The translations under genes and the position numbers were made by a program. The notes under the pieces were generated by a model. That model did not search any database and was not told the origin of the DNA. It worked only from the letters and a program-made list of their open reading frames with translations. Of a DNA stretch of 64,000 bases, positions 1-11,353 are shown piece after piece. The DNA is taken from positions 64,513,592 to 64,577,591 of the forward strand of contig CM055100.1 of assembly GCA_029204225.1 (NCBI GenBank), read 5' to 3'. Numbering within the stretch: position 1 is the stretch's first letter; each line of letters begins with the position of its first letter. The DNA comes from Diphasiastrum complanatum. Lineage: Eukaryota; Streptophyta; Lycopodiopsida; Lycopodiales; Lycopodiaceae.

Positions 1-990
1 CAGTTAGGGTGCCCTTCGTTTGGAGGCTATAGCCTTTCGTTGGCCAAAATTAGGCTAAAGGAGGTGAAAATAAGGGCAATTTGGGTTTTTGAATTGTTTC
101 TTTCAGTGTGAAGAAACTTCACCCTTCAAAAACTTGGGACCCAACAATTATTTCAGTTTGAAGATTTTTAATGAAGTTTGCAATGCACTTTGCACTTCAG
201 AACCCCTTCAGGCCTTTTCATCTACCCATCTAATGGCTCTTCTACATCGAATGGCTTGCATTAAGTCCTCAGTTGCCTGATCCTGACCATCGAACTAGTG
301 GGAGGTCGATCAACAAATGGTCCATGATTCTTTGCATCGAATAATGCTCCCTTCCATACACAACACACTTGCAACAGCTATAGGCCTATTTTGGACTGCC
401 AGCGCAGCTGATCCGCGAGCCCTCTCTCTCTCTCCTTCTTCTGAAGCTTTCTCCAGCTATTGCAGACCCTGCTGGTCACTTTATCTCCTCCACGCTCCAC
501 GGCCGCCCACGGCTTCTTACAAGCAGGGTTGCGCTGGCTAGGGCACCCACCTTTAAACACTTTACAGCTCGAAATACTGATTTATATTGAGAGAGAAATG
601 ATTTTCCCTTCTTGAAACCCAACTGTCAAAGAAGAAGATAATTTTGGGCTTTATCTGATCTTCTTGAGAATCCTATTTGAGCAGCTACCTATCCCTCTGA
701 GGTCGCCCTACAGCAGGCAATATTATGCTCCAAATCGCTCTTCAAACAGTGTTCAATTGGATCAAACTAAATCACAAACGCTAAGCAACCCTTCAGAAGA
801 TTTCCAGCTTCAATCTTTGCTTGCCCTCTGATTTAGCTGACAATCCCTTGCCTCTGAATCTTCTTACAGTTTTGAGCTATTCCACGAATCTCCACAGACT
901 CGTTTTGTGCTTCCTAGCCAACAAACCGTCGTGAATTCGCAGCTCTCTGCTCTTGTCCGGTGATTCAAGCCACCAAGGGCTCTGATACCA
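1..990 (-). mobile_element. Copia leader fragment (family A-like), 5' internal region
   Basis: Read on the minus strand, this stretch begins with a tRNA primer binding site at 978-990 and continues into untranslated leader. Its distal 260 bases match, with divergence, the leader of the family A copia element at 18550-18850. Shared phrases include the one around the 'cccttcgtttggaggctatagcc' block and the 'ggacccaac' block, in reverse orientation. The element is cut by the window edge, so its gag and pol are not visible. Small frames here (for example near 89-541) read leader DNA and are not genes. Assignment to family A is by eye; element type is firm because of the PBS. Confidence 0.75.
978..990 (-). 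other. Primer binding site (initiator tRNA-Met type)
   Basis: The plus strand reads ggctctgatacca. Its reverse complement, TGGTATCAGAGCC, is the standard copia PBS complementary to the 3' end of initiator tRNA-Met. It orients the element on the minus strand and places its 5' LTR at higher coordinates. Confidence 0.85.
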
Positions 991-1319
991 AATAAGAAAA
1001 CACAATTTAAACACCCGACCGGATCAATCACCAGAATGCAACATCAAGTTCAACAAGACAAGACAACATAATAGCTCACCTCAAACTGTATATTCAACTT
1101 ATCAGCAAGTACAAAGATGAAGTTGCTTAAAAGCACTAAAAGGGCTCGTAAAAGAAAGACGGCTCGATAATTCTAGAACTAAGCACACGTGGTGCCGTCG
1201 AAATAAGAAAGCACTGTATAAGTCGATCATTGCTATTTTAACTCTTCAATAATCTTCTTGCAACAACATAGTGATAACTCTAGTAAGAGTTAAATATGAG
1301 TGTGTCTCTCACATCATAT
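991..1319 (-). mobile_element. 5' LTR remnant of the first copia fragment
   Basis: This is the DNA next to the PBS at 978-990, on the side where the minus-strand 5' LTR must lie. It ends where gag sequence of a different copia remnant begins (about 1320). I could not find clear terminal inverted repeats, so the outer boundary is inferred only from the change of content. It contains a CACACGTG sequence near 1183. Confidence 0.45.
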
Positions 1320-1755
1320 AGTGAGCTTAGGATGTCCCAAACTTCTTTCGAAGTTTTGGCTTCAACTACGTGGCCAATCTGAGTATCTGACATATTGAGA
1401 TAATAAATGCAAAAACTTTACGACCCTTCAATTTCCATTTTGAGTCTTCTGTGTCGTCTTCAGGCTTCACTTCAATACTTCAACTCATTGGCGATTAGCA
1501 ATGTCTTCATCTTAAATTTCCAGAAATGATAATTGGATCCATTCAACTTGTCTGCAATAAGACCGGCTTTACTTTGAGAATTTATCTGAAACTTTAGTCT
1601 GACAACGTTAAGACAGATATTGTGCTGTGCTACAATTAGAAATCGATTCTTTGATACTGAAACAAATTGATTTGAATTGAAAAATAATTTGATATCGCGA
1701 CAGATATCAAGTTTAAGAGCTTGCGCTTTTAAATAGTATTAGGCCTTGAAGAATC
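1320..1755 (-). pseudogene. Copia gag N-terminal fragment (D-like element)
   Basis: On the minus strand, roughly 1565 to 1480 reads a Gag start typical of copia elements: a DKLNGSNYHFWKFKMK-like stretch, then a stop within about 30 codons. A second copy of the same gag region is at 56390-56640. Between this and the PBS (1756-1770) is about 190 bases of leader. The fragment is broken by stops and ends abruptly near 1320 against another element. It belongs with the LTR at 1771-2796. Confidence 0.7.
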
Positions 1756-1770
1756 AACGCTCTGATACCA
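1756..1770 (-). other. Primer binding site of D-like element
   Basis: aacgctctgatacca on the plus strand is the reverse complement of TGGTATCAGAGCGTT. It directly touches the LTR that starts at 1771, as expected for a minus-strand copia element. Confidence 0.85.
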
Positions 1771-2796
1771 TGTTGGAAAGAAGTGTGTGAAAAGCTAGGT
1801 CGAATAAACTCAAATAAAAAAAATTTGAATGACAAGAATTAAAACTTATCATGCGCAACAGAATAAACTATCTTCCTCTTTCTCTATGCATAACTACGCC
1901 TATCAATTTCGAACAAAACAATAGTGATAGAAATCATGTTCGATCTTATAGTAACTAACTTTGAAATCATTAATACTATAATGATTACGTAGCCAAACAT
2001 TAAAGCATTGAATTATCAGACAAATAATTAGAGATTATCAGTTACAAAGACATTATAGAGAAGCATTCATACTGACATGATACTGAATGCAATAAAGGAT
2101 ATATTGATTCAGTAAAAGAAACAAATCAGAATGGAAATGAGCACAAAGGAATTGCGGATCAAAATAACGTGCTCTGAGCTATCTCTGAGTAATTGTAACT
2201 TTGTCTAAATTAAGCACTTCCGCTAATAAGTAGTAAGCGCAATAACAAAATTTTAATCAACTCTAAAGAATTGAGCTAGAATTGAATGCTCAAGAGTGTT
2301 CAAGCTCGCAGGCTTGAGAGAGAGAGCTAACTATTCAATACTTGCGGATCTCTTGAACGCATTATTATTATTTTTTGAAATGTAGAAATATGAGCAGCTA
2401 TTTACACTTAAGCAAATGCGGCAACGTTTAATAGTAGGACAAGTAATTAGGTCGCAATCCTAATGGATGGCGAGCTGGCATCCATCCAGTTGAATCTTCC
2501 TGCTAAACGGTTAGGGAAAGTCTGTAGCTTCAATTCGAGTGGAACGTTAACTGTCAATCAACCGACATGGCTGAAGTGGCCGAAGTCTCTGAAGTCACCG
2601 AAGTCGTTGAAGTTACCAAAGTGGCTGAAGTCTCTGAAGTATGTCGATGATGTCAATAAACGTCGGAGCCACCTGTGAGCCATTTCCAAGTAATTCTACA
2701 GAATGTGTAGAAACATGAAGAAAGCTGCAGGTATGGATAAGAATTGGACGAAGATTAAAATGTCAATTAGTCGATTAGTAGGAGAATAATCTAACA
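1771..2796 (-). mobile_element. 5' LTR, copia family D-like (1026 bp)
   Basis: The LTR is bounded by TGTTGGA at 1771 and TCTAACA at 2796, a near-perfect terminal inverted repeat, and adjoins a PBS on its inner side. Its first ~300 bases match the LTRs at 38962-40179 and 56817-58058 (shared 'tagtgatagaaatca' and 'gattacgtagccaaacatta' blocks), while the distal half differs. The U3 part contains a short tandem repeat (2567-2646). The 3' half of the element is missing. Confidence 0.8.
2567..2646. repeat. Short tandem repeat of gaagt-containing units
   Basis: A run of imperfect 9-15 bp units built on 'ctgaagt/ccgaagt'. On the minus strand it lies about 150-230 bases inside the LTR start, that is in U3. 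The open frame through it (2463-2678) is low complexity and is not considered a gene. Confidence 0.7.
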
Positions 2797-4468
2797 GTGG
2801 GAACCACTAGTGACACAAAATCTAGAGAGTAAAGGCCAAAGAAGAAGGGAACAAGAAGGAAGTATATCACAAGTCTGAGATGGAGGAACAAAGTAGAGCC
2901 AAAGGGAGTAATGGAAAGCATGGTATCCCTATCTGTGTTGAAAAACACAAGGTTGAAAAAAAAAAAAGATCAGCACTCACCTCCACAATAGCCAAATGCA
3001 AAGGGTAAGGGGATGTGTTCAGAAACACAAGGTGAGAAATCCAAAACCTTGAGTAGGTCCCACTACAATACAAGATCAACATCGGGGTGAGAATAGACTC
3101 TCGATCACTACAGCTGATCAGAAGGAACAACTCAAGGATTGACTGATAGAATCAGTAATACCCCAACAATGCAGAATACAAACAATGCAAGAACAATGTT
3201 TGTGTTGAAGAACACAATGAGGCCGGTGCCCAAGAGTCAGGGGCAAGACCCCAAAAGGAGTGGGGACAACTCTAGACTGGCACCAATATCTCTATCTCAT
3301 CCCTGATAAGCAAGAGCAGACTCTTAGTCCAAAGGATCTGCACACCACACAGCTAGCTTTTCGATATTATTAGTACCTGTTCGATCTTGGCAGTTATCTC
3401 GTAGTACATAGGATATGGAACAATAGTTTAGTTCAAAACCACCCGCTTTGCCCGCTCTACTTCGCCCACCCCGCTTTGCCCACATTGATAACAAGTTGAA
3501 CTAGTGTTTTTTTTTCAAACAAAGCGTATTACACCTACATATAATATGCTACAAAAATGACAACCACCGATATTAACAAATTGACTACTGAATACACAAA
3601 AATGATAATAAATTGGACAATCCGCACTCCATGCTTAAAGACATGACATTGAGTATGTTGGTAGAATGAAAAGTACTAATTGATGACATTACCAAAGCCT
3701 AATGATTAAGGGCTAGCTAATATCTAATTCTCATGAAACTTTGATGCAAATGTGATTTTTAGTGGAGTGAGATGAATTAAAAATTTCAAAGTTTTTTATT
3801 ATGTCCTATTTTAGAATGTCACCACATATTCTTCCCTACAATGTATAGGCCATCCCTTGAAAGGTACAGTCAACACCTTGTTTTGAACATGGGGAAAGGT
3901 AATGCTCCATACCTTTCACTAAAAAAATTGTGAACTTTTTCAACCTTTTCAAACATTATCTATAGCTTTGTATTGAAACAAATACTTAAATTTTGATTCA
4001 TAGTGGATTTGAAATTTTTAGTTAAAATTTCAAGTGAAGTATGATGTTTTATTTTGCCTTTGCATAAACAACTTTCTTAATGTTTTGCTTTTCTATGATA
4101 TATATACATGTGTTTGTATAGGGTCAAGCTCGAAGGTGGGGGCTTTTGCGCCCCTCGCATAAACCTCAATGAATTTTTTTGGGGTATGTCGTGTGGGCCA
4201 TTATTTCCATAATACCTTGTCACAACAAAATGTCCATAAATGTAGGAGTTATCCATTTTGATGTGCACATCACCTTTCACATTGAAAGGGGTTTTTTTAA
4301 TACTTTCAATTGTCATATGATATCTATGTTTCAAAGCTATCTTTTCCTATGAAAAAGTAAGATGATAACATAGTATTGTTATAAGAGCAAAAATGTAAAA
4401 CTTGAACTTTGTACAATATTTGACTTACATAATTCATCTTTTAAATAAAAGGGTGATTATGTAGTTTG
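2797..4468. other. No gene recognised
   Basis: AT-rich DNA without a convincing coding frame. Three similar short hairpins of the form tgtgtt-ga(a/g)a-aacaca occur near 2935, 3014 and 3201. A cytosine-rich repeat of 'ccgctttgccc' is near 3445-3480. Frames of 60-90 codons here have no recognisable similarity. Confidence 0.5.
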
Positions 4469-4683
4469 GAGGAGTAAGTCCAAAAGGCCCAAAAAACTCT
4501 ACCTTGATTGGTGGACCCTGAAGCCACTCCAAGAGGCCTCCCCTCCCATTTCACAAGGGGTGAGAGTTGCCCCTAGGTGGCATTTGAAACCTACCAACCT
4601 GGGATAACTCAAGATCCCAAGGGAATACATGAGACATCTTGGAGTATGGGTGGTAAGCTGGTGGGCTATTTCTCTCCTCTCCA
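4469..4683 (+). repeat. Dispersed ~215-bp repeat, copy 1
   Basis: This segment is matched in reverse orientation at 62034-62241. Shared blocks include 'taagtccaaaaggccca', 'ttgattggtgga', 'ccaagaggcctccc' and 'gagttgcccctaggtggcat'. Overlapping small frames on both strands (4499-4762) are shadows of the repeat. No terminal inverted repeat or poly(A) tail could be seen, so the class (SINE, MITE or other) is open. Confidence 0.75.
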
Positions 4684-5075
4684 ATACAAAACAAAAATGT
4701 CTTATCTATTAGACATTACATGCCTTGGCCTTCAAATGAGAAAGGTCTTTCATAGAGAATGACATGGAAGGACCTAGACTTTCAAATTGGGGATAAATGC
4801 ATATTTTGACATGGGCCTCGCCCTCTTCCATGTGAAACCCGTTCGAGGGCTTCCCTATTTTGAGGTGCCCTTAGGCTATTGTCGCCGTCGAACTCTTGTA
4901 GCCCTCAGACGGGTGTTTCCCCAAAGCGTAGTTTAAAAGACAAGTAGGGAGGGCCCTCGGACAAGAGAGGAAGCCTTTCCCAACGTAAGAAACTCACGAA
5001 ATGTCGGTCTCGACAACTTAAAAAACTAGGGAAGGATTATGTCCTTCCCGATTTAAAGAGCTCAATAAAATCTGC
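4684..5075. other. No gene recognised
   Basis: Moderately GC-rich block (about 4800-5075) between the dispersed repeat and the SINE-like segment, without a long open frame or recognised motif. Confidence 0.4.
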
Positions 5076-5170
5076 CCTTGGGTGGTTCTTGGAGTGGAAT
5101 TGACCGCCCTAAGTTCAAACCCTCCCCCCACAATGGCTGTGTCCGCATGAAAAAATGAAGTAAATTGAAA
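5076..5170 (+). repeat. SINE-like, tRNA-derived segment
   Basis: Within this piece, 'ggtggttcttggagtgg' resembles a pol III A box. About 35 bases on, 'agttcaaaccc' fits the B box consensus. An A-rich tail (gcatgaaaaaatg) follows. The spacing suits a tRNA-derived SINE head. The segment is not a foldable complete tRNA, and no target duplication was identified, so this is tentative. Confidence 0.4.
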
Positions 5171-6015
5171 ATTGACTAAAAATAAACAAGGTTGGAAAAA
5201 ATTTACAACTCTAATAATGTAAGTTGTAAGGTACCTTGGTGCTTTTTATGTATATAGCAAGAGAATCTTACAAACCTAATTCTTGTAAATTATCATCAAA
5301 TCTATCTCTAATAAATTGCTTTTATGACACTTAATTGCTTCTCCAAAATTCAAATAGAGACTCATTTTTTTTATGAACTCCAAGGCTCAAGTAAACTTGG
5401 AATTTGAGGTGCACCCCTACCTTTCACCAATGGGCTTTTGTCTTTTTAACATTTCATTTGACATGTATTTACACTTTCAACCACTTATTATTTTATTAAA
5501 ATTTTAAAAAATTTCAGAATATCATGATATTTGACTTTTTAAAGATAACTTTCAAATGAAATATCAAATTTTAAAAGAAATTCAAAAATCTCAAAAAAAG
5601 ATTTTGATATTTTTGAAATTTTTTTGAAAGGCAGACTGGACTTTGAGGTGCATTGCAGCCTGCAAATGGCAAGGCTCAAGTCTCCAAAGGACTTATTGAG
5701 GTCGGGGTTAGGTGAAATGGGATATTACTCAATAGCACTCTCACCTTCACAGACTGTCATCAATGTACAGCAAAGCGGTGCAGGTAAGAGACAAAGGCAG
5801 GTGACATGGGTACCTATTCAATGCAGAGTGGAATCCTTTTTCAGATTGGCCAAATTGGGTTGCTGCTTGAGAAATCAGCAATTGCAGAGTTTTGGCTGCT
5901 CTGTATTCACACAACACTTAACAATGAGAGTGTAATCAATCTGAACAACGAGAGTGTTCACACATCACTGAACACTGAGAGTGTCGTTAATGGAGGGGAA
6001 GGTCCTGCTCCAAGG
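5171..6015. other. No gene recognised
   Basis: AT-rich DNA. The frames at 5624-5935 and 5806-6099 overlap each other and contain a short internal repeat, 'aacaatgagagtgt / aacaacgagagtgt / aacactgagagtgt' near 5915-5985. Neither frame resembles a known protein. Confidence 0.4.
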
Positions 6016-6121
6016 CCCTTCCGCCCCGGAGGGCGACAGTATTTCGCGGGCAGAAGGGTCGAGGAGCCGGCCTCTCCCACCCATGGATTTTGTTTTTGAA
6101 TTTTTTTTTCTTTGACGTAAA

Positions 6122-6224
6122 TTTTTTTTACACGCACTTTTCGGGTGGAAGGTGCATGTAAAAAAAAAGTAAATTTTTTTACGTGCACCTTCCGGTGTCC
6201 GAAAGGTGCCTGTAAAAAAATTTT
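6122..6224. repeat. Two adjacent long hairpins (foldback pair)
   Basis: Hairpin 1 spans 6122-6168 and hairpin 2 spans 6171-6224. In each, a T-rich arm with 'acgtgcacctt' pairs with an A-rich arm with 'aaggtgcatgt', with only a few mismatches. All four arms share the same core in alternating orientation. They are directly preceded by an unusually GC-rich patch (about 6010-6085) in otherwise AT-rich DNA. Confidence 0.7.
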
Positions 6225-6911
6225 GTTAAAAAAAAAATTGCCCCACAAATTACGTTCTGTGAGGCATCACCATTTCCTTTGTAATTTTTTTTTTTTCTAA
6301 TAAATTTTTGAAAGAAAGACAGGGTTATGAAGATATTTTGTTTGTGGGTTTAGATTTGGAGAGTCGAATCAGAATCTTCCAACAAAAGACGAAATAAGGG
6401 CTTGTAAATTGAATATATTGTTAAGTGGGCAGCTTGCGCACTATGGATTGTGACCTGTGAGCCCATAGTACAATGATCTTTTGCACTGAATCTTTATGCC
6501 ACTGGAGAATGTTGTCACTTGATTCAATGTAGTCAGACGAAGGAAATTTGTCTGCTTCAACAGTGATTAATATGAGTATTAGCATTTGATTGAAGTTATA
6601 AACAGTTGGCGAGATTTATTTAGTTTGGGTAAGTGATTCCACAATCTACAGAGCTGGTTGCTCATACGTTGGCTTTAGCAAATTCTAGAATCTACAAAGT
6701 TGGTAGCCCATATGGGAATTTGTCGCAGGTCGTTTAGACACTTGCATCTAAGATAGTGTTCGCATGCTCATTATGCATTCTTTGCTCCTGTCCTCAATTG
6801 TTTGAGAGTTCCATATACAAGCTTGCTGCCGACGTGACCAGAGGATGCGATCCCGCAAACGGGGTCGTTTCACTATTTCTGATTAACAGGATTTGTCTGC
6901 GTCAAATCAAG
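6225..6911 (+). promoter_or_regulatory. Presumed promoter and 5' untranslated region of the NPF gene
   Basis: This ~690-base stretch precedes the NPF start codon. No clear TATA box or plant cis-element cluster was recognised, and the transcription start cannot be placed from sequence alone. A short upstream frame (from 6756) runs through the splice donor at 6915 and would not be translated as such from the spliced message. The assignment rests only on position. Confidence 0.4.
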
Positions 6912-9900
6912 ATGGTAAGTCATCTTTACCCTATGAAATGCAGCCACAATGCACTTTGTGGTGAAGATAGTTCAAGTCCAATCTTGCACAGAGGACAATT
7001 TTAAGCATGAACAAGGTTCACCACTAAACCTAGTTTACTGCAATTCGCGTGGCAACCCTTTTTGACGTCCTTTACACGTAATCTCGGAATCACCAGAACA
7101 ACACAGCCAGAGCTGCAATTGATTTACTCGTTTTCAGAATGTAACCTATTACCACTAATCTTTGAAATGGTAATATCTTGTAATCTATGCAAAATTTTCA
7201 GTCCAATTCTTATAAGACTGAAGGGTGTTCCTTGGAAACTGAATCTTTAGTTCTGTGTAAATACAGGATGTTGAGAAACAAGAAGCAGAGAAGAAGGCTA
7301 GAGAGCTTGAGCGATGGAATGTTGGTGTTAAAGCAGTAGACCGTCATGGTAGACCTCTGGCCGACCTATCAAAAACTGGTGGGTGGAGGGCCTCGCTATT
7401 CATATTCGGTAAGTATCACGCTAAAAGATTTGAGTTCCTCCCTATGTTCACAAGGTTTGTTAAATCAAAAGTTTTCGTTTCAAAGCACCCAGTTTTCTGA
7501 CTAGGTTCCTGATTCTTTTACAGGAAATGAAGTCGCAGAAAGGATGGTCTACTACGGGATCCTGGCAAACTTTGTTACGTTTCTGGTGTACAAGTTCCAC
7601 CATAGCTATCCGGACTCAGCCAACATTGTCATAAATTTCATGGGGACCTCAAGTCTCACTCCCATCATTGGTGCAGTCATTGCCGATTCCTATCTCGGTC
7701 GATACTGGACGATTGCGATCTTCTCCACGGTTTACTTTGTTGTAAGTAACGTCTTCAGAAAATAGTTGCTCATCTCGCTTATAAGGTCGGAAAGCTGTGC
7801 TATCTCATTGACGCCATTAGTGAAAAAGTAGATTATACTTCTTCGGTAGTTTAGTATAATGTGGGTGTCTCATTGACGCCATTGCTGAAAATGTAGAGAA
7901 TACTTCTAAGGATTTTGGTAGTTTGTTATGATGTGGGTTTCTCTGGAACTCTTGAAACTCAGTGTCGAAATTGGATGGATGCCATAGCTAACAGTTTTTG
8001 TGGAATCCTCGTAATTGTTTTTATGTAGGGCCTCGTTTGCTTGACAATTTCAGCAGCGGTTCCATCAATGAGACCATCAAATGTCGGCTGCACGCAACTC
8101 GAGATATTTCTTGGAGTTTGTGAGAAGCCTTCCCTTCGTCAAACCGCTTTCCTGTACTTTGGCTGGTATGTTGTTGCACTTGGATCAGGTGGCATTCGAC
8201 CCTGTGTCGCTGCATTCGGTGCAGATCAATTCAATGAGGAAGATCCCGCGGAGAAAAAAAATCTAGATCTCTTTTTCAATTGGTTTTATTTCATGATCAA
8301 TTTAGGAGGCCTGCTCTCTCTAACAGGAATAGTATACATACAAAACTACTTAGGGTGGGGCTGGGGATTAGGATCTCTGGCCTTCGCCATGGCTGTTGCA
8401 AACATCATCTTTCTAGCAGGCACGCCATTGTACAGATACAAACTACCTAGTGGAAGCCCTTTCGCCCGCTTGGCTCAGGTCGTTGTGGCAGCAGTGAGAA
8501 AGAGAAATTTGAAGGTGCCTGAGGATAGCAATTTGCTGTTCGAAGTCTACGACAGAGAATCTGCCATTATTGGTAGTCGCAAACTTCCACATACGAGAAC
8601 TTTAAGGTACTTTTACGTTAGTGCTTTAGATGCAATTTCATATTTCTGATCTTTTACCCATTTGCCTCCATTTTCTGAGAACAGCTCCAAGGCCTGCCGC
8701 ATCCAGAATTGGCAAGGCCCTCAAGTCATGCACTCAGAAATGGCTCTTCATCCCACCGCCTCACCTCTTGAGGCAATATAGGCCGTGCCCTTCATGGCAG
8801 GTGTGGCATTGTAAGAAGCTTGTTTCGCCCTGACGGGCTCCGCAGTAATCCTCTGCCACCACCTTCGCCTGAATGGTCGCGCTCGGCCCACTCTACAGTA
8901 TGTGCATATCTGTGTGTGTGTGGATTTTTTTTTTCAATTTTGTAGTGCTTTATATGACATACTTTTCTTGTTTGTGTGATGGGCAGCACATTCTGAACAT
9001 AAGGAGGTCTGATTCTCATGAAGAGAATAATGTCCCTAATATCCTTATACAAATTCTTATAAAAAACATTATGCTGATAATGTTTTGGCCGGAATTATGT
9101 TCATAATCTCTTTCCCGTAAAATATCCAAAGATGATTGATACTTTTCATAGAAAACGCAAAAATTATAGGCTATGTAAGCGTTGCTTTCCCTTCCTTTTT
9201 CAAGCAGGTGCCCTTTGTTAAGGGGTATAGCTCTCAAAGTAAGGTTTTGCCTCAGAGGTAATGAGCACATGAGGCTTTTGTTGCCCATTATTCAGGTTGC
9301 TTAAAAAGCAGAAGCTTAATAAGCAGAATGAGCAGCCCAGTTGGTTATGATAATTTTGTTTTTTTTGATGCGGATGCTGTTTCACAATTTCCTCTGAAAA
9401 AAAGTCACAATGCCCATGTGAAAAAAAAGTCACAATGCCCATTAAGCAGTGGAATTAGCCCAATCCCAGTGTTTGGGAAAGCCAACATCTCTTGAGAATG
9501 GAATCGGCATCTTCTGTCGAAAATCGATTTCATGAAATACTTACAGGAAGTTGACTTTTAAAAATCGATAAATTTTATTAACTGCAGGAAATTTTATGTT
9601 TGTCACTTTTATATGAAAAAAATTTGTGTGCAGTACAGCAAGGAGATCCTTACAAAACTGGGCTTACATAGGTTTATTGAATCAATAAAATAATTTATGA
9701 ATGCAAATATGTAGTATTATGTTGGCAAAAAAATATGAGATGCAAGATTTGGAAGGCAAAACTTTTCAAAAACCGATAACTGAAAGAAAATGCAAGATAT
9801 TGGAGGGAAACTCCCAAGAAGTTTTCAAAACACTCGCCCAATCCCCTTTAGGCTTTCATAATATATCGAATCTCAAATTATTGGCTCAAATTCCAGCAAT

Positions 9901-11035
9901 CTGAATATTTGGACGTGCAACCTTATGAATTTAAACATGCAAACCTACACTAAATTCACATTTGAAGATGATGTTGTATCATATACGTACTATGCTTCTT
10001 ATAATGCGAGAAAGTCACCGTCTATCCGTCTATCTCCAGGACAAGTACATACTTTATATAACATGTTTTTTAATGTGTTGCGAGCTTTTCCTTGTAATGC
10101 GAGAAACAATCCCAAATTTCAATCATCTGATGGCTGATCTTGGAATGTGCAGGTTCTTTGACAAAGCTGCAGTGACGACATCCTCAGACATGGTGGATCA
10201 ATCAAAGCCATCAGCAAGTGATCCCAATCCCTGGAGACTGTGCACCATAACCCAGGTGGAGGAATTGAAGGTGCTATGGAGATTGCTGCCAATCTGGGCG
10301 ACAAACATCATGGTGAACACCGTCTTCAGCCAGGTTCTGAGCTTCTCAGTAGAACAAGGCTTCACTATGGACAGAAGCGTCGGCAAGCACTTCACCATCC
10401 TGTCAGCCTCGGTACCGGTCTTCGCACCCATTTTTGTATTCATATTTCTGCCTCTCTATGCCAAGTTGTACGTGCCCATGGTCAGAAACTGGACCGGGCA
10501 CCAAAGCGGAAACACGCACCTGCAGAGGGTCGGCGCAGGTCTGGTGTTCTCCACCCTGGCTGCCTTGGCTGCAGCCTTGGTAGAGGGTAGACGCAGGCAC
10601 CTGGCCTATGCTACAGGCCTTGCCCAGAACCCTCTGGCCACCCTTCCCATTAGTGTCTTCTGGCTCTTGCCTCAATACGCCTTCATTGGATTGGCGGAGG
10701 TTTTTGCGTCGGTTGGGCAATTGGAGTTTTTTTACGAGCAGGCGCCGGACAGCATGCGCAGCATCGGGACGTCGTTTTTCTCCACCGCCGCAGCTGCCGG
10801 CAGCTATTTCGCTTCGCTGCTCAACACAATACTGAGGTCGGCAACGAAATCTACCGGCCAATCGCCGTGGGTGAATAATAATATAAATCTGGCCCATGTG
10901 GACTATTACTGTTGGCTATTGGTTGTACTAAGCACAATCAATTTCGTTATATTTGTGGTGGTTGCCCATCGCTTTGAGTACAGGCAAACAGAGACGCACA
11001 AAGACCCAACAACGCAAGACATTCCACTCGATTGA
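6912..11035 (+). CDS. NPF (NRT1/PTR family) proton-coupled transporter
   Basis: Spliced gene with coding exons 6912-6914, 7267-7408, 7524-7741, 8029-8606 and 10153-11035. All introns are GT-AG and the frame is continuous for 607 residues. Members of this major-facilitator family carry nitrate, peptides, hormones or other solutes with protons across membranes. The E-x-x-E-R proton-coupling motif is at residues 51-55 (EVAER), at the start of the first membrane helix. Further family hallmarks are a GALIADSYLGRYWTI-like stretch near residue 100, 'GSGGIRPCV..FGADQF', 'FFNWFYF', the 'RFFDKAAV' loop across the last exon junction, 'NPWRLCTITQVEELK' and 'GQLEFFYEQAPDSMRS'. Twelve helices and the large central loop (about residues 245-340) fit family length (550-620). 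Exon 1 supplies only the ATG, followed at once by gtaagt. The subfamily and the substrate are not resolved. No disabling change was seen. Confidence 0.93.
8607..10152 (+). other. Last intron of the NPF gene (1.55 kb)
   Basis: Bounded by donor gtactt at 8607 and acceptor ag at 10151-10152. It is AT-rich except for a GC-rich block at about 8685-8900, which has an acceptor-like 'agaacag' before it and a donor-like 'gtatgtg' after it but carries stop codons in the frames I read. A 24-base tandem duplication lies at about 9397-9443 (two copies of 'gaaaaaaagtcacaatgccca'-like sequence). Open frames inside (8630-8833, 8873-9106, 9016-9288, 9218-9442) show no recognisable protein. Confidence 0.7.
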
Positions 11036-11347
11036 TCAAGTCACTTTGTTTTTTTGGATGTGCCCATGTGTGGGCGAGGTCCGAACTTGGGTGGTCAATC
11101 TCGCACCAAGAACCCTCTACCACCACACACAAGTAGATATATCTCTGTCTTTTTTTCATGATGTGATGATAGTTTCTTTTTGACTACCATGTTGGAGTGA
11201 AAGCCTTTTATAGCTCTAAGGTCTTTTAAAAGTTGGCCAATCACATGACACTTTTTGTACTAGATTAGTCAAAATGCTTTTTGATTTCCAAGAAAAAGCT
11301 AGAACCTCGGACCAAAATGAAAAAAAATGTCTCACTTGGAAGACTTC

Positions 11348-11353
11348 AATAAA
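11348..11353 (+). terminator. Candidate polyadenylation signal of NPF gene
   Basis: AATAAA lies 313 bases past the NPF stop codon, with another at about 11372. Plant poly(A) signals are loose, so this is only a plausible site. Confidence 0.3.

Noticed and set aside
6756-7004. 82-codon frame upstream of NPF as a separate small protein
   Set aside because: It spans the 5' untranslated region, the start codon and the first intron donor. No similarity.
10240-10897. Frames overlapping NPF exon 5 on both strands (up to 164 codons)
   Set aside because: They are shadow frames of the NPF coding sequence.
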